Origin: Streptomyces ochraceiscleroticus
GTDB taxonomy: Bacteria > Actinomycetota > Actinomycetes > Streptomycetales > Streptomycetaceae
NCBI RefSeq assembly: GCF_000720485.1
Contig: NZ_JOAX01000003.1
Coordinates: 186,001 to 250,000 of the forward strand
Direction of reading: 5' to 3'
DNA: 64,000 nucleotides
Shown in pieces: positions 1 through 8,626 of this stretch (position 1 is the stretch's first letter; every line of letters begins with the position of its first letter). A program made the translations under genes and the position numbers. Under the pieces are notes generated by a model. The model saw nothing but the letters and a program-made list of their open reading frames with translations, ran no database searches and was not told the origin of the DNA.

Positions 1-26
1 TCGTCCTCCACGATCAACAGGCGCAT
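1..26 (-). CDS. Response regulator, N-terminus only (cut by window edge)
   Basis: Only the first codons are inside the window. From an ATG at 26-24 the minus strand reads M-R-L-L-I-V-E-D, the usual opening of an OmpR/PhoB-type receiver domain: beta-1 followed by the first acidic-pocket residues. The gene diverges from the PepSY protein at 391. Response regulator plus PepSY protein is a common two-component arrangement, so the PepSY gene may be its target. The output domain and any partner kinase lie outside the window. The call rests on eight residues and the context. Confidence 0.6.
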
Positions 27-50
27 GCGACAAGAGTGCCACCGGCTTGC

Positions 51-66
51 TGAAGGCCGCTTCAGG
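51..66. promoter_or_regulatory. Operator-like inverted repeat, copy 1
   Basis: TGAAGGCCGCTTCAGG is an inverted repeat 25 bp upstream of the response regulator start. A near-identical copy (15 of 16 bases) lies at 241-256, on the other side of the MITE-like element. It is probably a binding site for the divergent regulator; this is inferred from position and repetition. Confidence 0.45.
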
Positions 67-69
67 GTC

Positions 70-233
70 AGAGCCTGTGTCATAACCCCGGTCGGATCAG
101 CGCGCGTCGTCTGGTGCGTGCTATCGCAAGGCGCCGGAAGGGCCTCGTAGCGGAGCTACTAGGGCCTTTTGGCAACGCCGCGAGAGTGCGTGCCAGGCGG
201 CGGGCGCCCGACCGAGGTTATGTCACAGGCTCT
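70..233. mobile_element. Probable MITE (164-bp palindromic element)
   Basis: The ends are inverted repeats of 26 bp, 70-95 and 208-233, matching at 24 positions and ending in AGAGCCTG/CAGGCTCT. The interior is also an imperfect palindrome centred near 153 (GTAGC, GGA, GCTAC), so the whole element could fold into one long hairpin. It has no credible coding capacity. A short non-coding element with terminal repeats and internal palindromy is the profile of a MITE. The ends resemble those I recall for actinomycete IS5-type elements, but no transposase relative can be confirmed here. No clear target duplication is visible. Confidence 0.6.
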
Positions 234-240
234 CCGTTCC

Positions 241-277
241 TGAAGGCGGCTTCAGGCTCCTTCAGGGTGGCTTCAGG
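241..277. promoter_or_regulatory. Operator-like TTCAGG direct repeats, copy 2
   Basis: TGAAGGCGGCTTCAGG at 241-256 is followed by two more TTCAGG units, so that TTCAGG starts at 251, 261 and 272. The 10-11 bp period puts the sites on one helix face, as expected for tandem binding of an OmpR-family regulator. The array lies 114 bp upstream of the PepSY start. Confidence 0.5.
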
Positions 278-299
278 AAGGGATCGGCAGTGTGTGGTC

Positions 300-355
300 A
301 TCACCTGGGGGCCACCCCCGGCCCCCTCCGGGAGACCCCCCGGCCCCCGGGTGAT
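300..355 (+). other. Leader hairpin upstream of the PepSY gene
   Basis: ATCACCTGGGGGCC at 300-313 pairs with GGCCCCCGGGTGAT at 342-355, a 14-bp stem with one G-T pair, and further GC-rich pairing is possible in the loop. It ends 35 nt before the PepSY start codon. It could be an attenuator or an mRNA-stabilising structure; the sequence alone cannot decide. Confidence 0.4.
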
Positions 356-390
356 CCTGTCGAACAGCAACCCGTCCTGGAGGCTTCACC

Positions 391-1065
391 ATGAAGCGCA
401 ATGTCGTCATCGCCACCGTTGCCGCGGCCGCCCTGATCGCCGGCGGCACCGCGACCGCCGTCGCCATCGGCAGCGAGGACGGGACGGCAGCGGCGTCGAG
501 CTCGTCGCCTGCACAGGGGCAGCAGGCCGAGGGCGTGGCGTCGTACGAGAACGCGCAGGGCCAGGGCGGCGACAACGACGGCGACGACGCCCGGGAGGCG
601 AAGGCCGCCTCGGTCACCGCGCAGCAGGCGGCGGCCGCCGCGCTGAAGGCCGTGCCGGGCACGGTCACCGAGGCCGACCTGGACGACGACGAGTCCGGTG
701 TCGCCTGGGACGTGAACGTGCTGGGCAAGGACGGCAAGTGGCACGACATCACCGTCGGCGCCGACAAGGCCGAGGTACGCAGCCAGCACGTCGACCAGGA
801 CGACGACGGCGACGAGGGCAAGGACCGGGTCCGCTCCGTGCTGAACGACGCCTCCGTGGACATCGCTCAGGCGGCCGGGAAGGCCGCCGCGCACGGCACG
901 GTCGTCTCGGTCGAGCTGGACGGCCCCGACCACGGCAAGAAGCTCGCCTGGGAGGCCGAGACGGTCACCAAGGACGGCGCCGAGCACCACGTGACCGTCG
1001 ACCCGGGCAGCGGTGCGGTCAGCAACGCGCCGTCGGACGACGACAATGACGGCGACGACGACTGA
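391..1065 (+). CDS. Secreted PepSY-domain protein
   Basis: This 224-residue protein begins with a basic start and a hydrophobic stretch (about residues 5-26) that reads as a Sec signal peptide or membrane anchor. Two PepSY-like repeats follow, at roughly 70-130 and 150-215, separated by a very acidic Asp/Gly linker; the C-terminus is a run of Asp. PepSY domains are thought to inhibit peptidases or to sense envelope conditions, so an extracytoplasmic sensory or buffering role is inferred. The start is fixed by GGAGG eight bases upstream of the ATG. The gene diverges from the response regulator at 1-26 and is probably controlled by it through the TTCAGG repeats. A terminator hairpin follows at once. 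Confidence 0.8.
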   Translation: MKRNVVIATVAAAALIAGGTATAVAIGSEDGTAAASSSSPAQGQQAEGVASYENAQGQGGDNDGDDAREAKAASVTAQQAAAAALKAVPGTVTEADLDDDESGVAWDVNVLGKDGKWHDITVGADKAEVRSQHVDQDDDGDEGKDRVRSVLNDASVDIAQAAGKAAAHGTVVSVELDGPDHGKKLAWEAETVTKDGAEHHVTVDPGSGAVSNAPSDDDNDGDDD

Positions 1066-1103
1066 CCGTCCCGAGACCGGCGGCGCCCCCCGCCGCCCAC
1101 CAG

Positions 1104-1140
1104 GCCGACCGGCTCCCCGCCCCCCGGGGAGCCGGTCGGC
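1104..1140. terminator. Bidirectional terminator hairpin
   Basis: GCCGACCGGCTCCCC (1104-1118) pairs perfectly with GGGGAGCCGGTCGGC (1126-1140), a 15-bp stem with a 7-nt loop, between the convergent PepSY and meaB genes. There is no U-tract, which is usual for actinomycete terminators. Confidence 0.8.
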
Positions 1141-1150
1141 TCCTGTCGTG

Positions 1151-2110
1151 TCAGCCCTGTTCCGTCAGGCCCGCCACCAGTTCGTCGGCGGCGGTGTACG
1201 GGTCGAGCGTGCCGGCCACGATGCGGTCGGCCAGGGCGCCGAGGCGGCGGTCGCCGTGCAGGTCGCCGATGCGCTCGCGGAGGGTCGTGACGGCGATCGT
1301 CTCGACCTCGCGGGCGGCCCGGGCGGCCCGCCGCTCGGCGAGTACGCCGTGCTCGTCCATCCAGGCGCGGTGCTTCTCCAGCGCCTCCACGACCTCGTCG
1401 ACGCCCTCGCCGCGGGCGGCGACGGTCTTGACGATGGGCGGGCGCCAGTCGCCGGGCGCGCGGGACTCCCCCAGGCCCAGCATGTGGTTCAGCTCGCGCG
1501 CCGTGGCGTCCGCGCCGTCCCGGTCGGCCTTGTTGACTACGTAGACGTCGCCGATCTCCAGGATGCCCGCCTTGGCGGCCTGGATGCCGTCGCCCATGCC
1601 GGGGGCCAGCAGCACCATGCTGGTGTCGGCCTGGGAGGCGATCTCCACCTCGGACTGGCCCACACCCACGGTCTCGACCAGGATCACGTCGCAGCCCGCC
1701 GCGTCCAGGACGCGGATGGCCTGCGGCGCCGCCCAGGCGAGGCCGCCGAGGTGGCCGCGGGTGGCCATGGAGCGGATGTAGACGCCGGGGTCGGAGGCGT
1801 GCTCGCTCATCCGGACCCGGTCACCGAGCAGGGCGCCGCCGGAGAACGGGGAGGACGGGTCGACGGCCAGGACGCCGACCCGCTTCCCGATCTTCCGGTA
1901 GGCGGTGACCAGGGCCGAGGTGGACGTCGACTTGCCGACGCCCGGGGAGCCGGTGAGGCCCACGACGTACGCCTGCCCGGTCAGCGGCGCCAGTGCGGCC
2001 ATCACCTCGCGCAGCTGTGGCGATGCCCCCTCCACCAGCGAGATGAGGCGGGCCACCGCACGTGGCCGGCCCTCCCGGGCCTGCGCGACCAGGGTGGGGA
2101 CATCTGCCAT
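1151..2110 (-). CDS. meaB: Methylmalonyl-CoA mutase-associated GTPase MeaB
   Basis: A 319-residue G3E-type P-loop GTPase that protects, loads and reactivates adenosylcobalamin-dependent methylmalonyl-CoA mutase. Visible motifs are the Walker A GSPGVGKS (54-61), the switch segment ETVGVGQ (146-152) and the base-recognition NKAD (193-196). The length is normal for the family. It lies 41 bp downstream of the thiolase gene on the same strand and near mce, so the locus links acetoacetyl-CoA and methylmalonyl-CoA metabolism. The mutase subunits are not in this window. The cobalamin adenosyltransferase at 22682 serves the same cofactor. Confidence 0.93.
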   Translation of the reverse strand: MADVPTLVAQAREGRPRAVARLISLVEGASPQLREVMAALAPLTGQAYVVGLTGSPGVGKSTSTSALVTAYRKIGKRVGVLAVDPSSPFSGGALLGDRVRMSEHASDPGVYIRSMATRGHLGGLAWAAPQAIRVLDAAGCDVILVETVGVGQSEVEIASQADTSMVLLAPGMGDGIQAAKAGILEIGDVYVVNKADRDGADATARELNHMLGLGESRAPGDWRPPIVKTVAARGEGVDEVVEALEKHRAWMDEHGVLAERRAARAAREVETIAVTTLRERIGDLHGDRRLGALADRIVAGTLDPYTAADELVAGLTEQG

Positions 2111-2151
2111 TGCTCAGCGCTCCGTTCTCGATCTTCCGGTACGGGTACCCG

Positions 2152-3357
2152 TCACTTGCCCGGCACGCGCACGATGAGCGCGTCGCCCTGGCCGCCACCG
2201 CCGCACAGGGCGGCCGCGCCCACGCCGCCGCCGCGCCGCTTCAGCTCCAGCGCGAGGTGCAGGACGATACGGGCACCGGACATGCCGATGGGGTGGCCGA
2301 GCGCGATGGCGCCGCCGTTGACGTTCACCTTTTCCGGCGAAACTCCGAGGTCCTTCATGGACTGCACGGCGACCGCGGCGAACGCCTCGTTGATCTCGAT
2401 GAGGTCGAGGTCGGCGACCTTCAGCCCCTCCTTGCCCAGCGCGTGGTTGATCGCGTTGCTGGGCTGGGACTGCAGGGAGTTGTCCGGGCCCGCGACGTTG
2501 CCGTGCGCGCCGATCTCCGCGATCCACTCCAGGCCCAGCTCCTCGGCCTTGGCCTTGCTCATCACGACCACGGCGGCGGCGCCGTCGGAGATCTGCGAGG
2601 AGGTACCGGCGGTGATCGTGCCGTCCTTGGCGAACGCCGGGCGGAGCTTGCCCAGCGACTCGGCGGTGGTCTCGCCGCGGATGCCCTCGTCCTGGCTGAA
2701 AACGACCGCCTCGCCCTTGCGCTGCGGGATCTCGATGGGGGTGATCTCCGCCTCGAAGAGGCCGTTCTTCTGGGCGGCGGCGGCGCGCTGGTGGGAGCGG
2801 GCCGCGACCTCGTCCTGCTCGGGGCGCCGGATGCCGAGGCGGGTGTTGTGCTTCTCGGTGGACTCGCCCATCGCGACGTTCTCGAAGGAGTCGGTGAGGC
2901 CGTCGTGCGCCATGGCGTCGAGCATCTCCACGGCGCCGTACTTGTAGCCGCCGCGGGACTTCGGGAGGAGGTGCGGGGCGTTGGTCATGGACTCCTGGCC
3001 GCCGGCCACGATCACGTCGAACTCGCCCGCGCGGATGAGCTGGTCGGCCAGCGCGATGGCGTCCAGGCCGGAGAGACAGACCTTGTTGACGGTCAGGGCG
3101 GGGACGTTCATCGGGATGCCGGCCTTCACGGCCGCCTGGCGGGCGGGGATCTGGCCCGCGCCGGCCTGCAGGACCTGGCCCATGATCACGTACTGCACCT
3201 GGTCGCCGCCGATGCCGGCCCGGTCCAGTGCCGCCTTGATGGCGAAGCCTCCCAGGTCGGCGCCGGAGAAGGACTTCAGGGACCCCAGGAGGCGTCCCAT
3301 GGGGGTACGGGCCCCCGCGACGATCACGGAGGTGGTGCTGCCGTTCGATGAGGACAT
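2152..3357 (-). CDS. Acetyl-CoA acetyltransferase (thiolase)
   Basis: A 401-residue thiolase catalysing the reversible condensation or cleavage between two acetyl-CoA and acetoacetyl-CoA. The acyl-accepting Cys lies in NKVCLSG (Cys94), the catalytic His in [10 protein letters not shown] (about 355) and the second Cys in [10 protein letters not shown] (about 385). These are the three signature sites in their usual places for a biosynthetic-type tetrameric thiolase. It is divergent from mce and precedes meaB. With mce and the 3-hydroxyacyl-CoA dehydrogenase at 21.6 kb it probably serves C4 acyl-CoA or ethylmalonyl-CoA type metabolism, which supplies polyketide extender units; that link is inference. 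Confidence 0.92.
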   Translation of the reverse strand: MSSSNGSTTSVIVAGARTPMGRLLGSLKSFSGADLGGFAIKAALDRAGIGGDQVQYVIMGQVLQAGAGQIPARQAAVKAGIPMNVPALTVNKVCLSGLDAIALADQLIRAGEFDVIVAGGQESMTNAPHLLPKSRGGYKYGAVEMLDAMAHDGLTDSFENVAMGESTEKHNTRLGIRRPEQDEVAARSHQRAAAAQKNGLFEAEITPIEIPQRKGEAVVFSQDEGIRGETTAESLGKLRPAFAKDGTITAGTSSQISDGAAAVVVMSKAKAEELGLEWIAEIGAHGNVAGPDNSLQSQPSNAINHALGKEGLKVADLDLIEINEAFAAVAVQSMKDLGVSPEKVNVNGGAIALGHPIGMSGARIVLHLALELKRRGGGVGAAALCGGGGQGDALIVRVPGK

Positions 3358-3493
3358 CAGCGCGGCCTTCCTGTGCAGGGAAGTTAACGAGGGTTTTCCT
3401 CAATGTACTGAGCGGTACCGGCCGGGTCACCGGCCTGCCGGTGTGATCGCGCGCACGTTGCGTAATCATGCGTGCGAGCGGTGCACTGGAAGC

Positions 3494-3922
3494 ATGCTGA
3501 CGCGAATCGACCACATCGGAATCGCCTGCTTCGACCTCGACAAGACCGTCGAGTTCTACCGGGCGACCTACGGCTTCGAGGTGTTCCACTCCGAGGTCAA
3601 CGAAGAGCAGGGCGTGCGGGAGGCCATGCTGAAGATCAACGATACGTCGGACGGCGGCGCTTCGTACCTTCAGCTCCTGGAGCCGACCCGTCAGGATTCA
3701 GCCGTGGGCAAGTGGCTGGAGAAGAACGGTGAGGGGGTGCACCACATCGCCTTCGGCACGGCGGATGTGGACGGTGATGCTGCTGACATCCGCGGGAAGG
3801 GCGTACGGGTGCTCTACGACGAGCCGCGTACCGGTTCGATGGGCTCCCGGATCACCTTCCTGCACCCCAAGGACTGCCACGGTGTGCTGACCGAACTGGT
3901 CACGGCCTCCCAAGAGCACTGA
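3494..3922 (+). CDS. mce: Methylmalonyl-CoA epimerase
   Basis: A 142-residue vicinal oxygen chelate protein that interconverts (2R)- and (2S)-methylmalonyl-CoA. The expected metal ligands are all present: His7 in IDHIG, Gln60 in SYLQLLEP, His84 in GVHHIAF and Glu134 in HGVLTEL. A much longer reading frame exists upstream, but homology begins at this ATG, nine bases after a GGAAG-type ribosome site. It diverges from the thiolase gene; the 136-bp gap must hold both promoters. Confidence 0.93.
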   Translation: MLTRIDHIGIACFDLDKTVEFYRATYGFEVFHSEVNEEQGVREAMLKINDTSDGGASYLQLLEPTRQDSAVGKWLEKNGEGVHHIAFGTADVDGDAADIRGKGVRVLYDEPRTGSMGSRITFLHPKDCHGVLTELVTASQEH

Positions 3923-3932
3923 CCTTCACGTT

Positions 3933-3964
3933 CCCCGGCCGGTAGAGTGCTGCTTCGGCCGGGG
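3933..3964 (+). terminator. Terminator hairpin after mce
   Basis: CCCCGGCCG (3933-3941) pairs with CGGCCGGGG (3956-3964) around a 14-nt loop, 11 bp after the mce stop. The stretch from here to 4084 probably also holds the scy promoter, but no clear -35/-10 pair is visible. Confidence 0.5.
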
Positions 3965-4084
3965 TCCGGATCGGGGCTCGGTCCAATCTCCGCCGATGAT
4001 CTGACACCATTTCTTCGGAAGGGTCAGCTCCACGCACGACGGAGCCGGCCGCCACCATGACCAGGGGACGGATGGGACCGCGCA

Positions 4085-7000
4085 GTGCGGGGCAACGACC
4101 GCTACGAGGCTGACGATCACCTCTCGCAGTTCGAGGCCGAGATGGAGCGGCTGAAGACGGAGCGGGACAAGGCCGTCCAGCATGCCGACGACCTCGGCTA
4201 TCAGGTCGAAGTTCTGCGTGCCAAGCTCCACGAGGCACGCCGTACCCTGATGACGCGCCCGGCGTACGACAACATCAGCGCCCAGGCCGAACAGCTGCTG
4301 CACAACGCCCAGGTGCAGGCCGACCAGCTGCGCGCGGACGCCGAGCGCGAGCTGCGCGAGGCCCGTGCCCAGACCCAGCGGCTGCTGCAGGAGCAGGCCG
4401 AGCGCCAGTCCCGGCTCGAAGCCGAGCTGCACACCGAGGCGGTGGAGCGCCGCCGGCGGCTGGACGAGGAGCTCAACGAGCGCCGCCAGACCGTCGAGAG
4501 CCACGTCAACGAGAACGTCGCCTGGGCCGAGCAACTGCGCGCCCGCACCGAGTCCCAGGCCCGCCGGCTCATGGACGAGTCCAGAGCCGAGGCCGAGCAG
4601 ACGCTGTCGCAGGCGCGCGCCGAGGCACAGCGGCTGGCCGAGCAGGCCCGCGAACGGCTGGGCGCCGAGGCCGAACAGGCCCGCGCGGAGGCCGACGCGA
4701 TCCTGCGCCGCGCCCGTACGGACGCCGAGCGGCTGCTGAACGCCGCCTCCACGCAGGCCCAGGAGGCCACCGACCAGGCCGAGCAGCTCCGTACGTCCAC
4801 GGCCGGCGAGTCCGAGGAGGCCCGCCGGCGCAGCGCCGAGCTGACCCGCACCGCCGAGGAGCGGCTGCAGGAGGCCGACACGGCGCTGCGCGAGGCGCGC
4901 GCCCGGGCCGACAAGCTCGTCGAGGAGGCCGAGGCGAGCGCCGCCAAGCGGCTGTCGGCGACGGAGTCGGAGAACGAGCAGCGCACCCGTACGGCCAAGC
5001 AGGAGATCGCCCGGCTGGTCGGCGAGGCCACCAAGGAGGCCGAGGCACTCAAGGCCGAGGCCGAGCAGCTCCGTGCCGATGCCAAGGCCGAGGCCGAGCG
5101 GCTGGTCGCGGAGGCCCAGGAGGCGGCCCGCGCGAAGGCCGCCGAGGACTCCGCCGCGCAGCTCGCGAAGGCCGCGCGGTCCGCCGAGGAGATGGTGAGC
5201 AAGGCGTCGGAGGACGCCAAGGCCACCACCCGGGCCGCCGCCGAGGAGGCCGAGCGGATCCGCAAGGAGGCCGAGGCCGAGGCGGACCGGCTGCGCGAGG
5301 AGGCGCACGAGACCGCCCAGCAGCTCAAGGGCGCCGCCAAGGACGACACCAAGGAGTACCGCGCCAAGACCGTCGAGCTGCAGGAGGAGGCGCGCCGGCT
5401 GCGCGGCGAGGCCGAGCAGCTCCGGACCGAGGCCGTCGACGAGGGCGAGCGGATCCGCGGCGAGGCCCGCCGCGAGGCCGTGCAGCAGATCGAGGAGGCC
5501 GCGGCCACCGCCGAGGAGCTGCTGGCCAAGGCGAAGTCCGACGCGGAGGAGACCCGTTCGGGCGCGACGGCGGACAGCGAGCGGCTGCGCGCCGAGGCTG
5601 CCGAGCGCGCCGCGCAGCTCCGTACGCAGGCCGAGGAGGCGCTGGAGCAGGCCCGCGGCGAGGCCGAGGACCTGCACGCGGCGGCCGAGGAGGCCGCGGC
5701 GGCGACCCGTGCCGAGGCCGAGGAGGCCGCCGGCGAGCTGCGGGCCGAGGCCGAGCGCAGCGCGGACGAGCGGCGCGAGCTGGCCCAGGCGGAGCTGGAC
5801 CGGCTGCACGGCGAGGCGGAGGAGCGGGTCAGCGCGGCCGAGACGGCGCTGCGCGAGGCCCGCGAGGAGGCCGAGCGGCTGCGCAAGGAGGCCCAGGAGG
5901 AGACCGCGCGGCTGAAGGCGGAGTCCGCCGAGCGGCGCCGGGAGAAGGAGCAGCAGGCCGAGGAGGAGGCCGAGCGGCTGCGTGCCGAGGCCGCCTCGGA
6001 CGCCGCCGAGGCACGTGCCGAGGCCGAGGCCACCGCCACGCGGCTGACCACGGAGGCGGCCGCCGAGGCCGAGCGGCTGAAGTCGGAGGCGCAGGAGACC
6101 GCCGACCGGGTGCGCGCGGAGGCCGCAGCGGCGGCCGAGCGTACGGGCACGGAGGCCGCCGAGGCGCTGGCCGCGGCCCAGGAGGAGGCCGCGCGCCGCC
6201 GCCGGGAGGCCGACCAGCAGCTCGGCGAGGCCCGCGAGGAGGCCCACCAGGAGCGTACGGCGGCCCGCGAGCAGAGCGAGGAGCTGCTGGCCGCGGCCCG
6301 CAACCGGGTGGCGGAGGCGCAGGCCGAGGCCGAGCGGCTGGTCGAGGAGGCGGACCGGCGCGCCGAGGAACTGGTCGCCACCGCCGAGCAGACCGCGCAG
6401 CAGGTGCGCGACGCGGTCGCCGGGCTGCACGAGCAGGCCGAGGAGGAGATCGCCGGGCTGCGGTCCGCCGCCGAGCACGCGGCGCAGCGTACGAAGGACG
6501 ACGCGCAGCAGGAGGCGGACCGGCTCCGCTCCGACGCGTACGACGAGCGCGAGCGGGCCTCGCAGGACGCCGGCCGCATCCGGCAGGACGCGCAGACCGA
6601 GGCCGAGGCCGCCAAGTCGCTGGCGGAGCGCACGGTTTCGGAGGCGATCGCCGAGGCGGAGCGGCTGCGCACGGAGGCGCGGAGCGCGCTGGACGAGGCG
6701 CGGCAGGCCGCCGACAAGCGCCGTGCGGACGCCGCCGAGCAGGCCGACGAGCTGCTGGCCGAGGCCACGCAGGAGGCCGACCGTACGGTGGCCGAGGCGG
6801 GCGCCGAGGCCGAGCGGCTGCGCACGGAGGCCGACCGCACGCTGGACGAGGCGCGCGAGGCCGCCAACAAGCGCCGCAGCGAGGCCGCCGAGCAGGCCGA
6901 CGAGCTGCTGACGGAGGCCACCGCGCAGGCCGAGAAGCTGGTCGCGGACGCCACGGAGAAGGCGCAGCAGCTCCGGACGAACGCCTCGGACGCGCTGGCC

Positions 7001-8512
7001 GCCGCCGAGCAGGACGCCGCCCGGGCCCGTGCCGAGGCGCGCGAGGACGCCAACCGGATGCGGACCGAGGCCGCCGAGCAGGCGGACCGGCTGATCGCCG
7101 AGGCCCGCACGGAGGCCGAACGGATCGTCAACGAGGCCACCGAGCTGACCTCGTCGGCCCAGGCGGACGCCGACCGCTCCGTCCGGGAGGGCCAGGAGAC
7201 CGCCGACCGGCTGCGGGCCGAGGCCGCCGAGCACGCCGAGCGGCTCGTCGCGGACGCCACGGCGCAGGCCGAGCGGCTGCGAGCAGAGGCCGCCGAGGCG
7301 CTGGAGAACGCCCGCGCCGAGGCCGACCGGACCGCGGACGAGGCGCGCAAGGACGCGGCCAAGCGCCGCGCGGACGCCGCCGAGCAGGCCGACAGCCTGA
7401 TCTCCGAGGCCGGTACGGAGGCCGAGCGGCTGCGTACGGAGGCGGCGGAGACCACCGCGACGGCGGAGCGGGAGGCGGACCGCACCCGGGCCGACGCCCG
7501 CGAGCAGGCCGACCGGATGCTCGCCGAGGCGACGGCGGACGCGGACCGGATGCGCACCGAGGCGGCCGAAACGGTTACCTCCGCGCAGCAGCACGCGCAG
7601 CGCACCCGCAACGAGGCCGACCAGGTCAAGGCGGACGCAGAGGCCGAGGCCGAGCGGTTCCGCAACGAGGCCCTGGAGGAGGCCGACCGTACGCTCGACG
7701 AGGCGCGCAAGGACGCGGCCAAGCGCCGCGCGGACGCCGCCGAGCAGGCTGACCAACTGATCGCCAGGGCGCAGGAGGAGGCGCTGAAGGCGGCCACCGC
7801 CGCCGAGGAGCAGGCCGACACGATGGTCGGCGCGGCCCGCAAGGAGGCCGAGCGGATCGTCGCGGAGGCCACCGCCGACGGCAACGCACGGGTGGAGAAG
7901 TCCCGTACGGACGCCGACACGCTGCTCAGCGAGGCGCGCGGGGACGCGACCGCCATCCGGGAGCGCGCCGAGGAGCTGCGCGCCCGCATCGAGGCCGAGG
8001 TCGAGGAGCTGCACGACCGGGCCCGCCGGGAGTCGGCCGAGACGATGAAGAACGCCGGTGAGCGGGTGGACAAGCTCATCGCGCAGGCCGAGGCGCAGCG
8101 GGTGGAGGCCGAGGAGAAGGCCAAGGAGATGCTCTCGGACGCGAGCAGCGAGGCCAGCAAGGTCCGTATCGCGGCGGTGAAGAAGGCCGAGGGGCTGATC
8201 AAGGAGGCCGAGCAGAAGAAGGCGCAGGCCGTACGGGAGGCGGAGGCGCTGCGCGCCGAAGCCGAGCAGGAGGCCCAGCGGATCGTGGACGACGGGAAGC
8301 GCGAGCTGGAGGTGCTGGTCCGCCGCCGGGAGGACATCAACACCGAGATCTCGCGGGTCCAGGACGTCCTGGAGGCGCTGGAATCCTTCGAGACGCCGGG
8401 CGGTGCCGGCGGCGGAAAGGGCGGCTCGGGGCAGGGTTCCGGTTCGGGGGGCGTCAAGGCCGCGGCGGGCGCGGGAGCAACTCGTTCGGGTGGCAAGCAG
8501 TCTGATGCTTAG
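4085..8512 (+). CDS. scy: Scy, giant coiled-coil polarity protein
   Basis: This 1475-residue protein is almost entirely coiled coil, built from Ala/Glu/Arg-rich units of the type AEAERLRTEA. Two repeats with strong DNA similarity (from about 6691 and 6844) lie exactly 153 bp, or 51 codons, apart, matching the long-period repeat described for Scy. The N-terminus (residues 1-60) has a DivIVA-like opening with YEADDHLSQFEAEMERLK, and the C-terminus ends in a Gly/Ser-rich tail after about residue 1438. Scy scaffolds the tip-organising centre of hyphae together with DivIVA and FilP. The start is GTG. It is somewhat longer than the roughly 1326 residues I recall for S. coelicolor, as expected if repeat number varies. 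filP follows 114 bp later. Confidence 0.92.
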   Translation: MRGNDRYEADDHLSQFEAEMERLKTERDKAVQHADDLGYQVEVLRAKLHEARRTLMTRPAYDNISAQAEQLLHNAQVQADQLRADAERELREARAQTQRLLQEQAERQSRLEAELHTEAVERRRRLDEELNERRQTVESHVNENVAWAEQLRARTESQARRLMDESRAEAEQTLSQARAEAQRLAEQARERLGAEAEQARAEADAILRRARTDAERLLNAASTQAQEATDQAEQLRTSTAGESEEARRRSAELTRTAEERLQEADTALREARARADKLVEEAEASAAKRLSATESENEQRTRTAKQEIARLVGEATKEAEALKAEAEQLRADAKAEAERLVAEAQEAARAKAAEDSAAQLAKAARSAEEMVSKASEDAKATTRAAAEEAERIRKEAEAEADRLREEAHETAQQLKGAAKDDTKEYRAKTVELQEEARRLRGEAEQLRTEAVDEGERIRGEARREAVQQIEEAAATAEELLAKAKSDAEETRSGATADSERLRAEAAERAAQLRTQAEEALEQARGEAEDLHAAAEEAAAATRAEAEEAAGELRAEAERSADERRELAQAELDRLHGEAEERVSAAETALREAREEAERLRKEAQEETARLKAESAERRREKEQQAEEEAERLRAEAASDAAEARAEAEATATRLTTEAAAEAERLKSEAQETADRVRAEAAAAAERTGTEAAEALAAAQEEAARRRREADQQLGEAREEAHQERTAAREQSEELLAAARNRVAEAQAEAERLVEEADRRAEELVATAEQTAQQVRDAVAGLHEQAEEEIAGLRSAAEHAAQRTKDDAQQEADRLRSDAYDERERASQDAGRIRQDAQTEAEAAKSLAERTVSEAIAEAERLRTEARSALDEARQAADKRRADAAEQADELLAEATQEADRTVAEAGAEAERLRTEADRTLDEAREAANKRRSEAAEQADELLTEATAQAEKLVADATEKAQQLRTNASDALAAAEQDAARARAEAREDANRMRTEAAEQADRLIAEARTEAERIVNEATELTSSAQADADRSVREGQETADRLRAEAAEHAERLVADATAQAERLRAEAAEALENARAEADRTADEARKDAAKRRADAAEQADSLISEAGTEAERLRTEAAETTATAEREADRTRADAREQADRMLAEATADADRMRTEAAETVTSAQQHAQRTRNEADQVKADAEAEAERFRNEALEEADRTLDEARKDAAKRRADAAEQADQLIARAQEEALKAATAAEEQADTMVGAARKEAERIVAEATADGNARVEKSRTDADTLLSEARGDATAIRERAEELRARIEAEVEELHDRARRESAETMKNAGERVDKLIAQAEAQRVEAEEKAKEMLSDASSEASKVRIAAVKKAEGLIKEAEQKKAQAVREAEALRAEAEQEAQRIVDDGKRELEVLVRRREDINTEISRVQDVLEALESFETPGGAGGGKGGSGQGSGSGGVKAAAGAGATRSGGKQSDA

Positions 8513-8626
8513 CCACTCAAATGAGGGTTCATTCTCCACTTCAAACGGTCAATGACTCGATGACACGCCGCTCGGGCCCCTAGGATTCCCCTTATCACCT
8601 CACCGGTCTCTTTCGACAGGAACCCC

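Noticed and set aside
1013..2947. Long plus-strand frame opposite meaB and thiolase
   Set aside because: An antisense shadow of two genes with complete catalytic motifs.
2981..3493. Upstream extension of the mce frame
   Set aside because: It runs antisense through the thiolase gene and has no similarity to the family. The ATG at 3494 has a ribosome site and begins the conserved fold.
3926..8539. Very long open frames (over 1400 codons) on the minus strand opposite scy
   Set aside because: They consist of Leu/Gly/Arg or Ser/Ala/Arg low-complexity text mirroring the Ala/Glu/Arg repeats of scy. High GC and repeat structure keep the antisense frames open; scy itself has clear family identity.
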